Shown piece after piece: positions 52,174 to 60,012 of a DNA stretch of 64,000 nt; the stretch's first letter is position 1; each line of letters begins with the position of its first letter. A program made the translations under genes and the position numbers. The notes below the pieces were generated by a model that saw nothing but the letters and a program-made list of their open reading frames with translations, did no database searches and was not told where the DNA came from. Source of the DNA: Ilumatobacteraceae bacterium. Its GTDB lineage: Bacteria > Actinomycetota > Acidimicrobiia > Acidimicrobiales > Ilumatobacteraceae. The stretch spans positions 1 to 64,000 of the forward strand of contig JALRBS010000066.1 in assembly GCA_023262325.1 (NCBI GenBank), in the 5' to 3' direction.

Positions 52174-53019
52174 ATGAGTAATCCTGCGTCTCCAGCGCTC
52201 GTCATCGCCCAATTGAGTGACCCGCACATTTTTAGTGCAGGTCAACTCATGGAAGGACGCGTCGATACGGCTGAGCATCTGCGTCAAGCGTTTCGTGAAG
52301 TGGACCGCATGCAGCCGGCGGTGAACTGCGTGTTGCTCACCGGCGACCTGGTGAATAACGGCACTCCGCAGGAGTACGCCAACCTCAGCGCCGTAATGGG
52401 TTCGAACATCAATCGTGTTGTTGTCGTCGCGGGCAACCATGATGATCGATCCGAGCTGCGGTCGACATTTCCGCAATTGCAGGGCATCGGTTCTGCTTAT
52501 GAACCGCTTCACTACGCCGTCGATTTACCGTCGATTGGAGATGATGTTGACCGGTCGATCGTTGTGCTCGACACGACGGTGCCCGGTCTCCATGGGGGTG
52601 AGCTTGACGAGGGAGACCTTCGCTGGTTGTACGACGCGCTAGACCTACGTCGAGATCGGCAGGTGTTGATCGCACAACATCATCCGCCGTATCTCTCTGG
52701 AATCGACTTCATGGATGATTATTGCCTTAAAGGCGCTTCCGCTGAGGCCGAGGTTCTCCAACTGTTCACCAACATCGTCGGTGTGGTCTGTGGGCACTTG
52801 CATCGTCCTTCAATCGCTGCCTTCGGTGGGACCATCGCCGTAACTGCGCCATCCACTGCCGCACAGGTTTCGCCCGATCTCAATGGCGGTGTCACCGCAT
52901 ACACGAATGAGCCCGGGATGTTCGCCGTACATCGTTGGGATGCAGGGTCATTTGTCACCCACTTCAGGACGATCGAACCCCTCGACGCGTGGTCCCCAAG
53001 TTGGGCGCTCGCTAAATGA
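52174..53019 (+). CDS. CpdA-like metallophosphoesterase
   Basis: A 281-residue calcineurin-like phosphoesterase. Metal motifs are QLSDPHIF, LLTGDLVNNG, VAGNHDDRSELR and IAQHHPPYLS, then VCGHLHRPS. The layout matches class III cyclic-nucleotide phosphodiesterases (CpdA, Rv0805), where 3',5'-cyclic AMP is hydrolysed. ATG 52174 directly follows the creatininase stop and is translationally coupled to it. Confidence 0.86.
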   Translation: MSNPASPALVIAQLSDPHIFSAGQLMEGRVDTAEHLRQAFREVDRMQPAVNCVLLTGDLVNNGTPQEYANLSAVMGSNINRVVVVAGNHDDRSELRSTFPQLQGIGSAYEPLHYAVDLPSIGDDVDRSIVVLDTTVPGLHGGELDEGDLRWLYDALDLRRDRQVLIAQHHPPYLSGIDFMDDYCLKGASAEAEVLQLFTNIVGVVCGHLHRPSIAAFGGTIAVTAPSTAAQVSPDLNGGVTAYTNEPGMFAVHRWDAGSFVTHFRTIEPLDAWSPSWALAK

Positions 53020-53135
53020 AAGCCCGGAGTTCCTTACTTTCTGTTCAAACTTGACGTGCTGAAGCATTTTTGCGCGTGCGGGGTAACCGGAGCGACTAGG
53101 TTCACAGACGTGACGTGTCGTACGGTTGTGCAAAT
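53020..53135 (+). promoter_or_regulatory. Leader of the ABC importer operon
   Basis: A 116-base gap between the phosphodiesterase and ABC genes. TTGACG at about 53049 and TACGGT at 53121-53126 or TAGGTT at 53097-53102 are possible promoter parts. I see no TPP, guanine or other riboswitch core. Confidence 0.3.
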
Positions 53136-53909
53136 ATGACGACAACTGAAGCGCCCGTCGGCGCGCACGAAACCACTGGGCCCGCGCTTGCCTTCGACCA
53201 CACAAAAATGGTGTTTCCTGACGGCACCGAGGCGGTACGTGACGTCTCGTTTGAGATTCGACGCGGCGAATTCGTCACCATCGTTGGTCCGTCGGGTTGC
53301 GGAAAGTCAACGCTGCTGAAAATTGCATCGGGGCTTCTTGAGGCGACCGGCGGACGAGTGGCCGTTGATCGTGATCGACTTGGGTACGTGTTCCAGGACG
53401 CAACGTTGCTGCCGTGGCGAAACGTGCTGAGCAACGTCGAACTCATCGCGGAATTGCACGGCATCGAAAAAACGGAGCGTCGCCGGCTCGCCTTGGAAGC
53501 GATTGAAACAGTCGGCCTCACCGGTTTTGCAAATCATTACCCCCGATCGCTGTCCGGTGGAATGAAGATGCGCGCGTCGCTCGCCCGCACGTTGACGCTG
53601 AAACCACCGGTATTCCTCTTCGACGAACCATTTGGAGCGGTCGACGAGATCACAAGAGAACACCTCAACGAGGAGACCCAGCGCCTGTTTCAACAGGAAG
53701 GATTCGCCGGGTTGTTCATTACACACTCGATTTCCGAGGCGGTGTTCATGTCAACCCGTGTGCTCGTGATGTCGGCACGACCCGGCACAATCGTTGCCGA
53801 GTTCGACGTGCCATTTGACTATCCGCGGAACCCTGAACTTCGGTTTGACCCCGAATTCGCCCGCCTTTGCGGAGATATCTCCCTTGCACTTCGAGGATCA
53901 CACTCATGA
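53136..53909 (+). CDS. ABC transporter ATPase, NitT/TauT-type
   Basis: A 257-residue ATPase. Walker A is GPSGCGKSTLLK (about 50-61), the Q-loop VFQDATLLPWRN, the signature LSGGMKMR, Walker B VFLFDEPFGAVDE and the H-loop FITHS. The LPWRN form is common in nitrate/taurine/hydroxymethylpyrimidine importers. ATG 53136 is used; GTG 53115 in frame would add seven residues. The stop overlaps the permease start (ATGA). Confidence 0.92.
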   Translation: MTTTEAPVGAHETTGPALAFDHTKMVFPDGTEAVRDVSFEIRRGEFVTIVGPSGCGKSTLLKIASGLLEATGGRVAVDRDRLGYVFQDATLLPWRNVLSNVELIAELHGIEKTERRRLALEAIETVGLTGFANHYPRSLSGGMKMRASLARTLTLKPPVFLFDEPFGAVDEITREHLNEETQRLFQQEGFAGLFITHSISEAVFMSTRVLVMSARPGTIVAEFDVPFDYPRNPELRFDPEFARLCGDISLALRGSHS

Positions 53910-54775
53910 CAACCGTCGACGACCACGTGAAAGTTGAACTATCGCTTGACGACGTTCCTCGGCCGTCGAGTCGAGGCAGTTTTATTTCGAGATTGTCGGG
54001 GAATATTTTGCCGCCAATGGTGCTCGGTGCGATCATCATCGCCGGTTGGTATTTCGTCTCGTATCAGTTGCTCGATGAGAAGCGCCGCTTCTTGTTGAAA
54101 CCGCCACATGCAGTCGTCCAGAAAGGCTTTCTCGACTGGGGGACCTTCTCCGAGATGCTCTCAGGCTTGTGGAGTTCGACGAGAGTGGCGATGATTGGTC
54201 TCGCGATCGCGATCACGCTCGGTTTCACGCTCGCGATCGTCATGAGTCAGGCACGAAAGATTGAGCGGGCGATCTTTCCGTTCATGGTGACGCTGCAGGC
54301 GATTCCGATTCTTGCGATCGTGCCGCTCATCTCGTTTTGGTGGGGCACGGGCCAGCGCTCACGGGTGATTGTGTGCGTCATTATCGCCCTCTTCCCTATC
54401 ATCGTGAACACTCTGTTCGGGCTTCAGTCGGCCGAGCAAGGTATGCACGATTTGTTTACGCTCCACCACGCGTCGCGTGTCACTCGTCTTCGAAAGCTCA
54501 TGTTCCCGGCGGCCCTGCCCGCGGTATTCGCAGGTTTACGAATTTCGGCTGGGCTGTCCGTGATTGGCGCAATCGTCGGGGATTTCTTCTTTGGTCGTGG
54601 CGACGTGGGCATCGGGCAGTTGCTTCGCCGCTATGCGAACCAACTCATGGGCGAAGAACTCTTTGCTGCCGTGCTGTTGTCCTCGGCACTCGGCGTCACC
54701 GTCTTTCTCACCTTCGGGTGGCTACAAAATGTCGCCATCGGAAAGTGGCACCAGACCTCGGGCGGGGTGTCGTGA
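53906..54775 (+). CDS. ABC transporter permease, NitT/TauT-type
   Basis: A 289-residue inner membrane protein with about six transmembrane segments (ILPPMVLGAIIIAGWYFVSY, VAMIGLAIAITLGFTLAIVM, LQAIPILAIVPLISFWWGTGQRS, VIIALFPIIVNTLFG, PAVFAGLRISAGLSVIGAIVGDFFF, ELFAAVLLSSALGVTVFLTFG). The coupling EAA loop is near RVTRLRKLMFPAALPAVFAGLR. Start overlaps the ATPase stop by four bases. Confidence 0.91.
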   Translation: MTTVDDHVKVELSLDDVPRPSSRGSFISRLSGNILPPMVLGAIIIAGWYFVSYQLLDEKRRFLLKPPHAVVQKGFLDWGTFSEMLSGLWSSTRVAMIGLAIAITLGFTLAIVMSQARKIERAIFPFMVTLQAIPILAIVPLISFWWGTGQRSRVIVCVIIALFPIIVNTLFGLQSAEQGMHDLFTLHHASRVTRLRKLMFPAALPAVFAGLRISAGLSVIGAIVGDFFFGRGDVGIGQLLRRYANQLMGEELFAAVLLSSALGVTVFLTFGWLQNVAIGKWHQTSGGVS

Positions 54776-54836
54776 TCACCTCGTCTCAGGAATACACCCA
54801 CCCACTAATTCACACCTCCAGGGGGAGCACAACACA

Positions 54837-56018
54837 ATGACCCGAACACGAACAACCGGCCTTGCTGCCGGACTCATCGCCTTCACGCTGTTCGCCGCAG
54901 CCTGTGGTGGCAGTGATCCAGTTGCAGAGCCAGCAGAAGAACCGGCTGAGGAGCCCGCAGCTGAGCCAGCAGCCGAGGAAGAGGCGTCGCTTGACCTTTC
55001 GGCGGATTGCCCGAGTCCGATGGTGATCCAGACTGACTGGTTCCCAGAGGCCGAGCACGGCGCGCTGTACAACCTCATTGGCGACGGTTACACCGTCGAC
55101 ACCAACATTAAGGCCGTCCGTGGGCCGATGGTGCAGAACGGCCAGAACCTTGGCATTGACATTGAGGTCCGCACCGGCGGTCCAGCCATTGGTTGGGCAC
55201 CAGTTTCCTCGTATGTGTACACCGACGATTCAATCGTCCTTGCCTACGCCAATACTGAGGCACAGGTGCTCGCCTACACCGATGCGCCACTGCTCTCAGT
55301 TGTTGCGCCACTCGAGATCAACCCGCAGATGATCATGTGGGATCCAAACACCTACCCAGATGTCGAATCGATCGCTGACCTCGGCGAACAGGGCATCACA
55401 ATCAACGTGTTTGGTGGCGGCGTCTTCTCCGAGGTGTTCCTCGCTGAGGGAATCTGGTCGGCCGACCAAGTTGACCCGTCATACGACGGATCACCATCGG
55501 CATTCATCGCCGCAGGTGGAGCAATTGCTCAGCAGGGATTCGCATCAGCGGAGCCATATGACTACCTCAACACCTTCGCCGACTGGGGCAAGGAAGTGAA
55601 GTTCCAGACGCTCCACGACGCCGGATTCGAGGCGTATGCAGCGACACTCGGAATTCGACCGAGCGACAAGGATGCACTCGATGCCTGCTTGAAGAAGATC
55701 GTTCCGGTCTTCCAGCAGTCAGTTGTTGACTACGTCGCTGCTCCAGATCATGGAAATGCAATCATCGTCGACGCGGTGACGCAGTTCGCAGACTTCTGGC
55801 AGCAGAGCCCAGAGATCACGGCGTGGTCAGTTGAGCAGCAGGTTGCCCTCGGACTCGTCGGCAACGGTCCTGACTCAACTGTTGGCAACATGGATGCTGA
55901 TCGCATTCAGAAGGTCATCGATGACATGGCCGCAACCGGCAATCTGGACGTTCCAGAGGGTCTCACCGCGAGCGACTTGTTCACGAACGAATACATCGAT
56001 ACCTCAATCGGTTTCTGA
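54837..56018 (+). CDS. ABC transporter substrate-binding lipoprotein (NMT1/THI5-like)
   Basis: A 393-residue lipoprotein. The signal peptide ends in a lipobox with C23 (LFAAAC). A Pro/Glu/Ala-rich linker of about 25 residues follows. The binding domain starts PMVIQTDWFPEAEHGALYN, in the manner of THI5/NMT1-type pyrimidine binders, and includes GQNLGIDIEVRTGGPAIGWAP and a MWDPNTYPDVESIADLG strand. Ligands in the family are nitrate, taurine, hydroxymethylpyrimidine or riboflavin. Given the neighbours an N-heterocycle is likely but unproven. Strong GGGGGAG ribosome binding site; a terminator follows. Confidence 0.9.
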   Translation: MTRTRTTGLAAGLIAFTLFAAACGGSDPVAEPAEEPAEEPAAEPAAEEEASLDLSADCPSPMVIQTDWFPEAEHGALYNLIGDGYTVDTNIKAVRGPMVQNGQNLGIDIEVRTGGPAIGWAPVSSYVYTDDSIVLAYANTEAQVLAYTDAPLLSVVAPLEINPQMIMWDPNTYPDVESIADLGEQGITINVFGGGVFSEVFLAEGIWSADQVDPSYDGSPSAFIAAGGAIAQQGFASAEPYDYLNTFADWGKEVKFQTLHDAGFEAYAATLGIRPSDKDALDACLKKIVPVFQQSVVDYVAAPDHGNAIIVDAVTQFADFWQQSPEITAWSVEQQVALGLVGNGPDSTVGNMDADRIQKVIDDMAATGNLDVPEGLTASDLFTNEYIDTSIGF

Positions 56019-56032
56019 TCCGAACGACATTC

Positions 56033-56071
56033 GAGGGTCGGCGCTTCGGCGCCGGCCCTCGTTTTCGTTTT
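56033..56071 (+). terminator. Rho-independent terminator of the ABC importer operon
   Basis: A 12-bp stem (GAGGGTCGGCGC with GCGCCGGCCCTC, one T-G pair) closes on a TTCG tetraloop and is followed by GTTTTCGTTTT. It begins 15 bases after the binding-protein stop and reaches the stop of the convergent oxidoreductase gene. Confidence 0.9.
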
Positions 56072-57657
56072 CAGCCCGCTACGAGCGGCTTGCCAAGGTC
56101 GTCGAGTACGCGATGTGCGGCATTCCTCCCAGAACCCCCAAATATGCCTGCTCCTGGAAATGCCGCCGCGCCACTGAGGTACAGCCCAGGAATGTCTGAC
56201 ACATGGCGTGTGACATCACGGGGTGTGCCCCGCAGTGTTGCCAGTGGCGATCCTGCGTACGCGGGAGTATGCCCTCGATGCATAAAAAATTCGCGCTCGT
56301 ATCGATCGGGCGTCATCGATCTCCAACGAAGCACATTGAGCGTGTCAGGTTCGCAGAGCTTCTCAAGAAGTCCGAGCCAACGTTCGGGTTCCGTAGAGGT
56401 CGACCAAGGGTGTGAATACGGCGTAAAGAGAACTTCAAGGCTGAGGACGTGCTCGTCTGGGTTCAACTGCATCGACTGGTCAAGCACAGTCGGCATGTTG
56501 ACGAGCATGCTTGGCGAAGTTGCGACTCCTCCGGTCGATCTCAGGGTGTGTGCACTCTCAAGTTGTTCGGGCGTCGGACAGACGATGGTGGTCGGCGACA
56601 GAATGTCGGGCAGATACCCAAGGCGTGATTCGAGTTCATGAGCGTGCCGGTAGGTCGGAGGATGCGAGACGATTACGTCCAACTTTGACTCGTATCCGTC
56701 GTCCACAGGGCGTTCGCGCCAGCGAACTGCCGTTGATGAGGAACGTATCGAATCGACATCGGCGAGCCAGTCGGCGAACACCCGTTGAGGATCGCACGCC
56801 GCAAGGACACGATTGGCACGTATGCGCCGTCCCGAGGCGAGTTCCACATGGCTGACCGCTCCGTCGTTGAGGTGAATACGGGTAACCGCGTCACCAAGAA
56901 TGACATCACCATCGGCAGCGGTGAACGCACGGTGGAGAGCCTCGGTCAGCGCGCCACTACCGCCTTCTGGTCGGCCAGTTCGAGCAACGTGTTTCGTTGC
57001 GAATAGGGCCCCTGCAAGACCAGTACCGGGAAGATTTGGATGCACTCCCCACACCGTTGGGCCGGTCACGATGGCGGGCATATAGGTTCGCCAGTCGTCG
57101 AAGTACGTTGCGTACACCTCGTTTGCGCTCATCCGACTCCATTGCAGGACGCGACGCGCTCCCCTGCCCTTCATGAGGGCGACCCGTCGAAGAAAGCTCT
57201 GGGTCGAAGGAACCGTTCGTGCCATCTCAAGCACGAGACGCGCCACAGGAAGTGCGTCGTTGAGGTATCGACGGTAGCTCTGCACCCAGTGCGGATGTGT
57301 GCGGCTGAGTGCCTCGAGATGTTGATCGACGTCGTGATAGAAGACCCACGGATCACGTTGATCATGCGTGATATGAACGCTTGAGGCTTCGAGTTCGAGA
57401 TATTTCAGACCAAAGTTTGCGAGATCGAGTTCGTCAAGGATTGGCATTGCTCGAATGGTCGTGTGGTCGCAATTGCAGATGTTGAATCGTGCACCGAGAT
57501 CGGTAACCGTCGAGGCGCAGCCACCAACGGTGTCGCGTGCCTCGACGAGCACGGTTGAAACACCAGCCCGCGCGAGATACGAGGCAGCGATCAACCCGTT
57601 GTGACCTCCGCCAACGACGACGACATCAGCGTCGCATTGATCCTCATCGCCGCCCAC
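56071..57657 (-). CDS. FAD-dependent oxidoreductase of the phytoene-desaturase/CrtI-like family
   Basis: A 528-residue flavoprotein. The dinucleotide fold VVVVGGGHNGLIAASYLARAGVSTVLVEARDTVGGCAST (about 14-52) and the C-terminal FAD motif DIPGLYLSGAAAFPGAGIFGGSGRNAAHRVLDDLG are clear. The middle resembles bacterial carotenoid desaturase/isomerase-like proteins of unknown substrate. GTG 57657 lies 6 nt behind TACCTT on the minus strand, so the longer frame to 57726 is not needed. Confidence 0.85.
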   Translation of the reverse strand: MGGDEDQCDADVVVVGGGHNGLIAASYLARAGVSTVLVEARDTVGGCASTVTDLGARFNICNCDHTTIRAMPILDELDLANFGLKYLELEASSVHITHDQRDPWVFYHDVDQHLEALSRTHPHWVQSYRRYLNDALPVARLVLEMARTVPSTQSFLRRVALMKGRGARRVLQWSRMSANEVYATYFDDWRTYMPAIVTGPTVWGVHPNLPGTGLAGALFATKHVARTGRPEGGSGALTEALHRAFTAADGDVILGDAVTRIHLNDGAVSHVELASGRRIRANRVLAACDPQRVFADWLADVDSIRSSSTAVRWRERPVDDGYESKLDVIVSHPPTYRHAHELESRLGYLPDILSPTTIVCPTPEQLESAHTLRSTGGVATSPSMLVNMPTVLDQSMQLNPDEHVLSLEVLFTPYSHPWSTSTEPERWLGLLEKLCEPDTLNVLRWRSMTPDRYEREFFMHRGHTPAYAGSPLATLRGTPRDVTRHVSDIPGLYLSGAAAFPGAGIFGGSGRNAAHRVLDDLGKPLVAG

Positions 57658-57663
57658 GACGCC

Positions 57664-57673
57664 AAGGTAGCGT
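57664..57673. promoter_or_regulatory. Overlapping divergent -10 boxes (TACCTT minus, TAGCGT plus)
   Basis: Minus-strand TACCTT (57664-57669) is 6 nt from GTG 57657 and plus-strand TAGCGT (57668-57673) is 6 nt from GTG 57680. The two boxes share the TA at 57668-57669, so RNA polymerase cannot open both at once. Confidence 0.55.
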
Positions 57674-57679
57674 TCGGAC

Positions 57680-58375
57680 GTGCCGAGTTTCGACCAACGC
57701 CACTTGAGCGTTAGCCCGATCGACATTGATGTCGCATGGGATCAACTCCTGCCACGACAGCAACCGCTGCCAAGGCTTACCGAGCCGGAGCAGCTACCGG
57801 CCGTGCTATCGCCTGTGGTCGAGCCGCTCGAGCGACTCGCCGGGGCTCGAATTACCTCGACCGAGGCCTACCGAGACGCGGGTTGGTCGAAGGCGCTTGC
57901 TGGTACGCGCGCACGACAGTCGGTTGTGTTCAAAGTCCAAAGAGTGGCGCAGCTGTTGCCAGATCGATTCGGGTTGCACGTGTTCGATGCCTGGCGCCCT
58001 TTAGCGCTCCAGTCAGAACTGTTTGACGCCGCCTATTCGGATCCTCATTTGCCTCCGGGCTTTGTCGCTGAACCAGTTTCGGACCCACGATTTCCTCCGC
58101 CCCACCTCACGGGCGGCACAGTCGACCTCACATTGAGTTTTGATGGGGTACCGCTCTCTCTTGGTACACCGTTCGACGGATTTACGAGCGATGCTCACAC
58201 CGACGAGTTCGAAGCCATTGGCGGTGCGATCTGCGAGTTGCGGCGGTTGCTGTACTGGTCGATGCGATCGGAAGGCTTCGTCGTGCTGAACTGCGAATGG
58301 TGGCACTTTGAGTATGGAACTCGTCGCTGGGCGGCTCTTACGGGAAACGAGCCAATCTTTGGACCATGCGAGTAG
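57680..58375 (+). CDS. VanX-type D-alanyl-D-alanine dipeptidase (M15D)
   Basis: A 231-residue zinc peptidase. HVFDAWRPLALQSELFDAAY holds the conserved arginine. PPHLTGGTVDLTLSFDG (about 135-151) is the SxHxxGxAxD metal motif (Ser replaced by Pro) and LNCEWWHFEYGTRRW the ExxH site. It splits D-Ala-D-Ala or similar dipeptides; vanA/vanH partners are absent, so a cell-wall recycling role is likelier than vancomycin resistance. GTG 57680 is supported by TAGCGT 6 nt upstream; TTG 57704 is the alternative. Confidence 0.87.
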   Translation: MPSFDQRHLSVSPIDIDVAWDQLLPRQQPLPRLTEPEQLPAVLSPVVEPLERLAGARITSTEAYRDAGWSKALAGTRARQSVVFKVQRVAQLLPDRFGLHVFDAWRPLALQSELFDAAYSDPHLPPGFVAEPVSDPRFPPPHLTGGTVDLTLSFDGVPLSLGTPFDGFTSDAHTDEFEAIGGAICELRRLLYWSMRSEGFVVLNCEWWHFEYGTRRWAALTGNEPIFGPCE

Positions 58376-58424
58376 CGATCTCAACGAAGATGAATACATC
58401 AGCGCAAGATGACGTGATCTGACG

Positions 58425-58430
58425 TAGGGT
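58425..58430 (+). promoter_or_regulatory. Putative -10 box TAGGGT for the M50 protease gene
   Basis: TAGGGT ends 6 nt before ATG 58437, which favours it over GTG 58434. Confidence 0.45.
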
Positions 58431-58436
58431 CGTGTG

Positions 58437-59501
58437 ATGGGAGGAAGTCTTCTCATCGGTCGTGTCGCCGGTGTTCCGATTCGGGTGCACTGGAGCGCAG
58501 CAATCGTTGCGTTCTACCTTGCGTACAACCTCGGCGGTGCGACCTCGTGGCTCGTCGCCGTGCTGGGTGTCTTAGGGTTTGGAGTTTCGATCCTTGGGCA
58601 CGAACTCGGACACGCCCTCATCGCGCGAAAGTTTGGGGTGCGCACCTCCGAGATCAACTTGTGGGCGCTTGGTGGAGTGGCACGGCTCGATCGTGAGGCC
58701 AATTCGCCGCTCGCTGAAGGATCAATCGCGATTGCCGGACCGGCAGCAAGTGCCGTGCTCGGTGCCACATGGATGTTGTGCTGGGCACTTCTGCCAACAG
58801 CAGGTCTTCTCGGTGATCTTGGGCGGGTAGCGGTGTGGCTCGGGGTGCTCAACATCATGATCTGCGGGTTCAACCTGTTGCCCGGTTCACCCCTCGACGG
58901 GGGTCGGGTTCTGCGTGCCGTGCGATGGTCTCGACATGGCGACCGCCTTCGAGCAATGCGTGAAGCAGGGCGGGCCGGTATCGGCGTTGGTGCCGTGGTG
59001 ACTGGGGCCGGAGTGATGTGGCTGCTCGCCGGGCACGGCACGTACTCGCTCATCCTTGTCGGGCTTTTCATCCTCGCAAACGCGCGGGGCGAGGTCGCGG
59101 TCGCCAATCAACGGGAACGTTTCTCATCCGTGACAGTGCGCGACGTTGCATGGCTTCATCTTGCCGAGGCCGATGAATACTGCTCGGTGAAATCGGCTCT
59201 CGATAGCCGTGAGCGGCTGGGAGGCGCTGGAGTGCTGCTCGTCGTATCAAATGGCGTGGCGACAGGTGCCGTTGTTGAGGATGAGTTGCTCCGAGTTCCC
59301 GAGGCCGAACAGGAGGAGACCTTGCTCGTCGATTTGGCACACGACATCGGTGAGTTTGTCAAGGTGTCGCTTGACGATGATCTGATTTCAACACTGGGTC
59401 AGATGCGCCAGGATTTGCCCGTATTGCTTGTGACCGATGGCACCGACATCACCGGGTCGGTTCCACTGTCTCGACTCACGGCACGCCTGAGAGATGCTTA
59501 G
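58437..59501 (+). CDS. Site-2-protease-type (M50) membrane metalloprotease with CBS-like tail
   Basis: A 354-residue integral membrane protease of the Rv2625c/SpoIVFB-like group. H55-E56-L-G-H59 in ILGHELGHALIARKFGV is the zinc site, and NLLPGSPLDGGRVLRAV provides the third ligand aspartate. Around five hydrophobic segments span residues 15-210. The soluble tail (about 220-354) has DVAWLHLAEADEYCSVKSALD and MRQDLPVLLVTDGTDITGSVPLSRL, resembling a CBS pair. Such proteases release membrane-bound regulators. Its stop abuts that of the convergent phosphoribosyltransferase. Confidence 0.9.
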   Translation: MGGSLLIGRVAGVPIRVHWSAAIVAFYLAYNLGGATSWLVAVLGVLGFGVSILGHELGHALIARKFGVRTSEINLWALGGVARLDREANSPLAEGSIAIAGPAASAVLGATWMLCWALLPTAGLLGDLGRVAVWLGVLNIMICGFNLLPGSPLDGGRVLRAVRWSRHGDRLRAMREAGRAGIGVGAVVTGAGVMWLLAGHGTYSLILVGLFILANARGEVAVANQRERFSSVTVRDVAWLHLAEADEYCSVKSALDSRERLGGAGVLLVVSNGVATGAVVEDELLRVPEAEQEETLLVDLAHDIGEFVKVSLDDDLISTLGQMRQDLPVLLVTDGTDITGSVPLSRLTARLRDA

Positions 59502-59999
59502 TTAGGCGTCAGCAACGATTCCGTCACGTGTGACGACGGGTGGCTTATCGCTCCATGGAAAGTTGATCCATAGGTCTGTTCGACGCCAGACGTAGTCGCA
59601 TTGCACCACTGAATGCGACTTTTCGTAGATCACCGCCGTTCGAACCTCTCCAACCTTGCCAGCGCAGAAATCCTGAACACTCTTCAATGTGTGACCAGTG
59701 TCTGCAACATCATCGACAATGAGAAGTCGAGCATCGCCGAGGTCGACGAAATCAGGTGCCGGAGGAAGAATCCTTGGCACTTCGAGACGCTCATCGACGC
59801 CCGTATAAAACTCGACGTTCATTGTGTAAGTGTTCTTTACCGCAAGTGCGTACCCGAGCGCTCCACCGATGAGCAAGCCTCCTCGGGCGATCGACAGGAT
59901 CATGTCGGGTTCGTAACCATCTTCAGCGACCATTGTCGCTAGTTCTCGTGAGGCAACTCCGAACAATTCCCAGCTGAGGATTTCACGTTCATCCGACAT
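59502..59999 (-). CDS. Xanthine/guanine-type phosphoribosyltransferase
   Basis: A 165-residue type I PRTase. ILSIARGGLLIGGALGYALAV is the PPi loop, LLIVDDVADTGHTLKSVQDF the PRPP-binding loop, and RTDLWINFPWS a purine-specificity region resembling XGPRT. It would convert xanthine, guanine or hypoxanthine to the nucleotide. ATG 59999 lies 7 nt behind TAGCGT (60007-60012), which overlaps the stop of the xanthine-dehydrogenase gene. Its placement makes purine salvage beside purine oxidation likely. Confidence 0.87.
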   Translation of the reverse strand: MSDEREILSWELFGVASRELATMVAEDGYEPDMILSIARGGLLIGGALGYALAVKNTYTMNVEFYTGVDERLEVPRILPPAPDFVDLGDARLLIVDDVADTGHTLKSVQDFCAGKVGEVRTAVIYEKSHSVVQCDYVWRRTDLWINFPWSDKPPVVTRDGIVADA

Positions 60000-60006
60000 A
60001 TTCGTC

Positions 60007-60012
60007 ACGCTA
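60007..60012 (-). promoter_or_regulatory. Putative -10 box TAGCGT for the phosphoribosyltransferase gene
   Basis: Minus-strand TAGCGT spans the stop codon of the Mo-subunit gene and ends 7 nt before ATG 59999, so salvage can be expressed apart from the dehydrogenase operon. Confidence 0.5.

Noticed and set aside
53020-53135. TPP riboswitch ahead of the THI5-like importer
   Set aside because: No CTGAGA or ACCTGATC-type TPP core is found in this gap.
57680-58375. Vancomycin resistance cluster
   Set aside because: Only a VanX-type dipeptidase is present, without vanA, vanH or vanRS, and its neighbours are unrelated.
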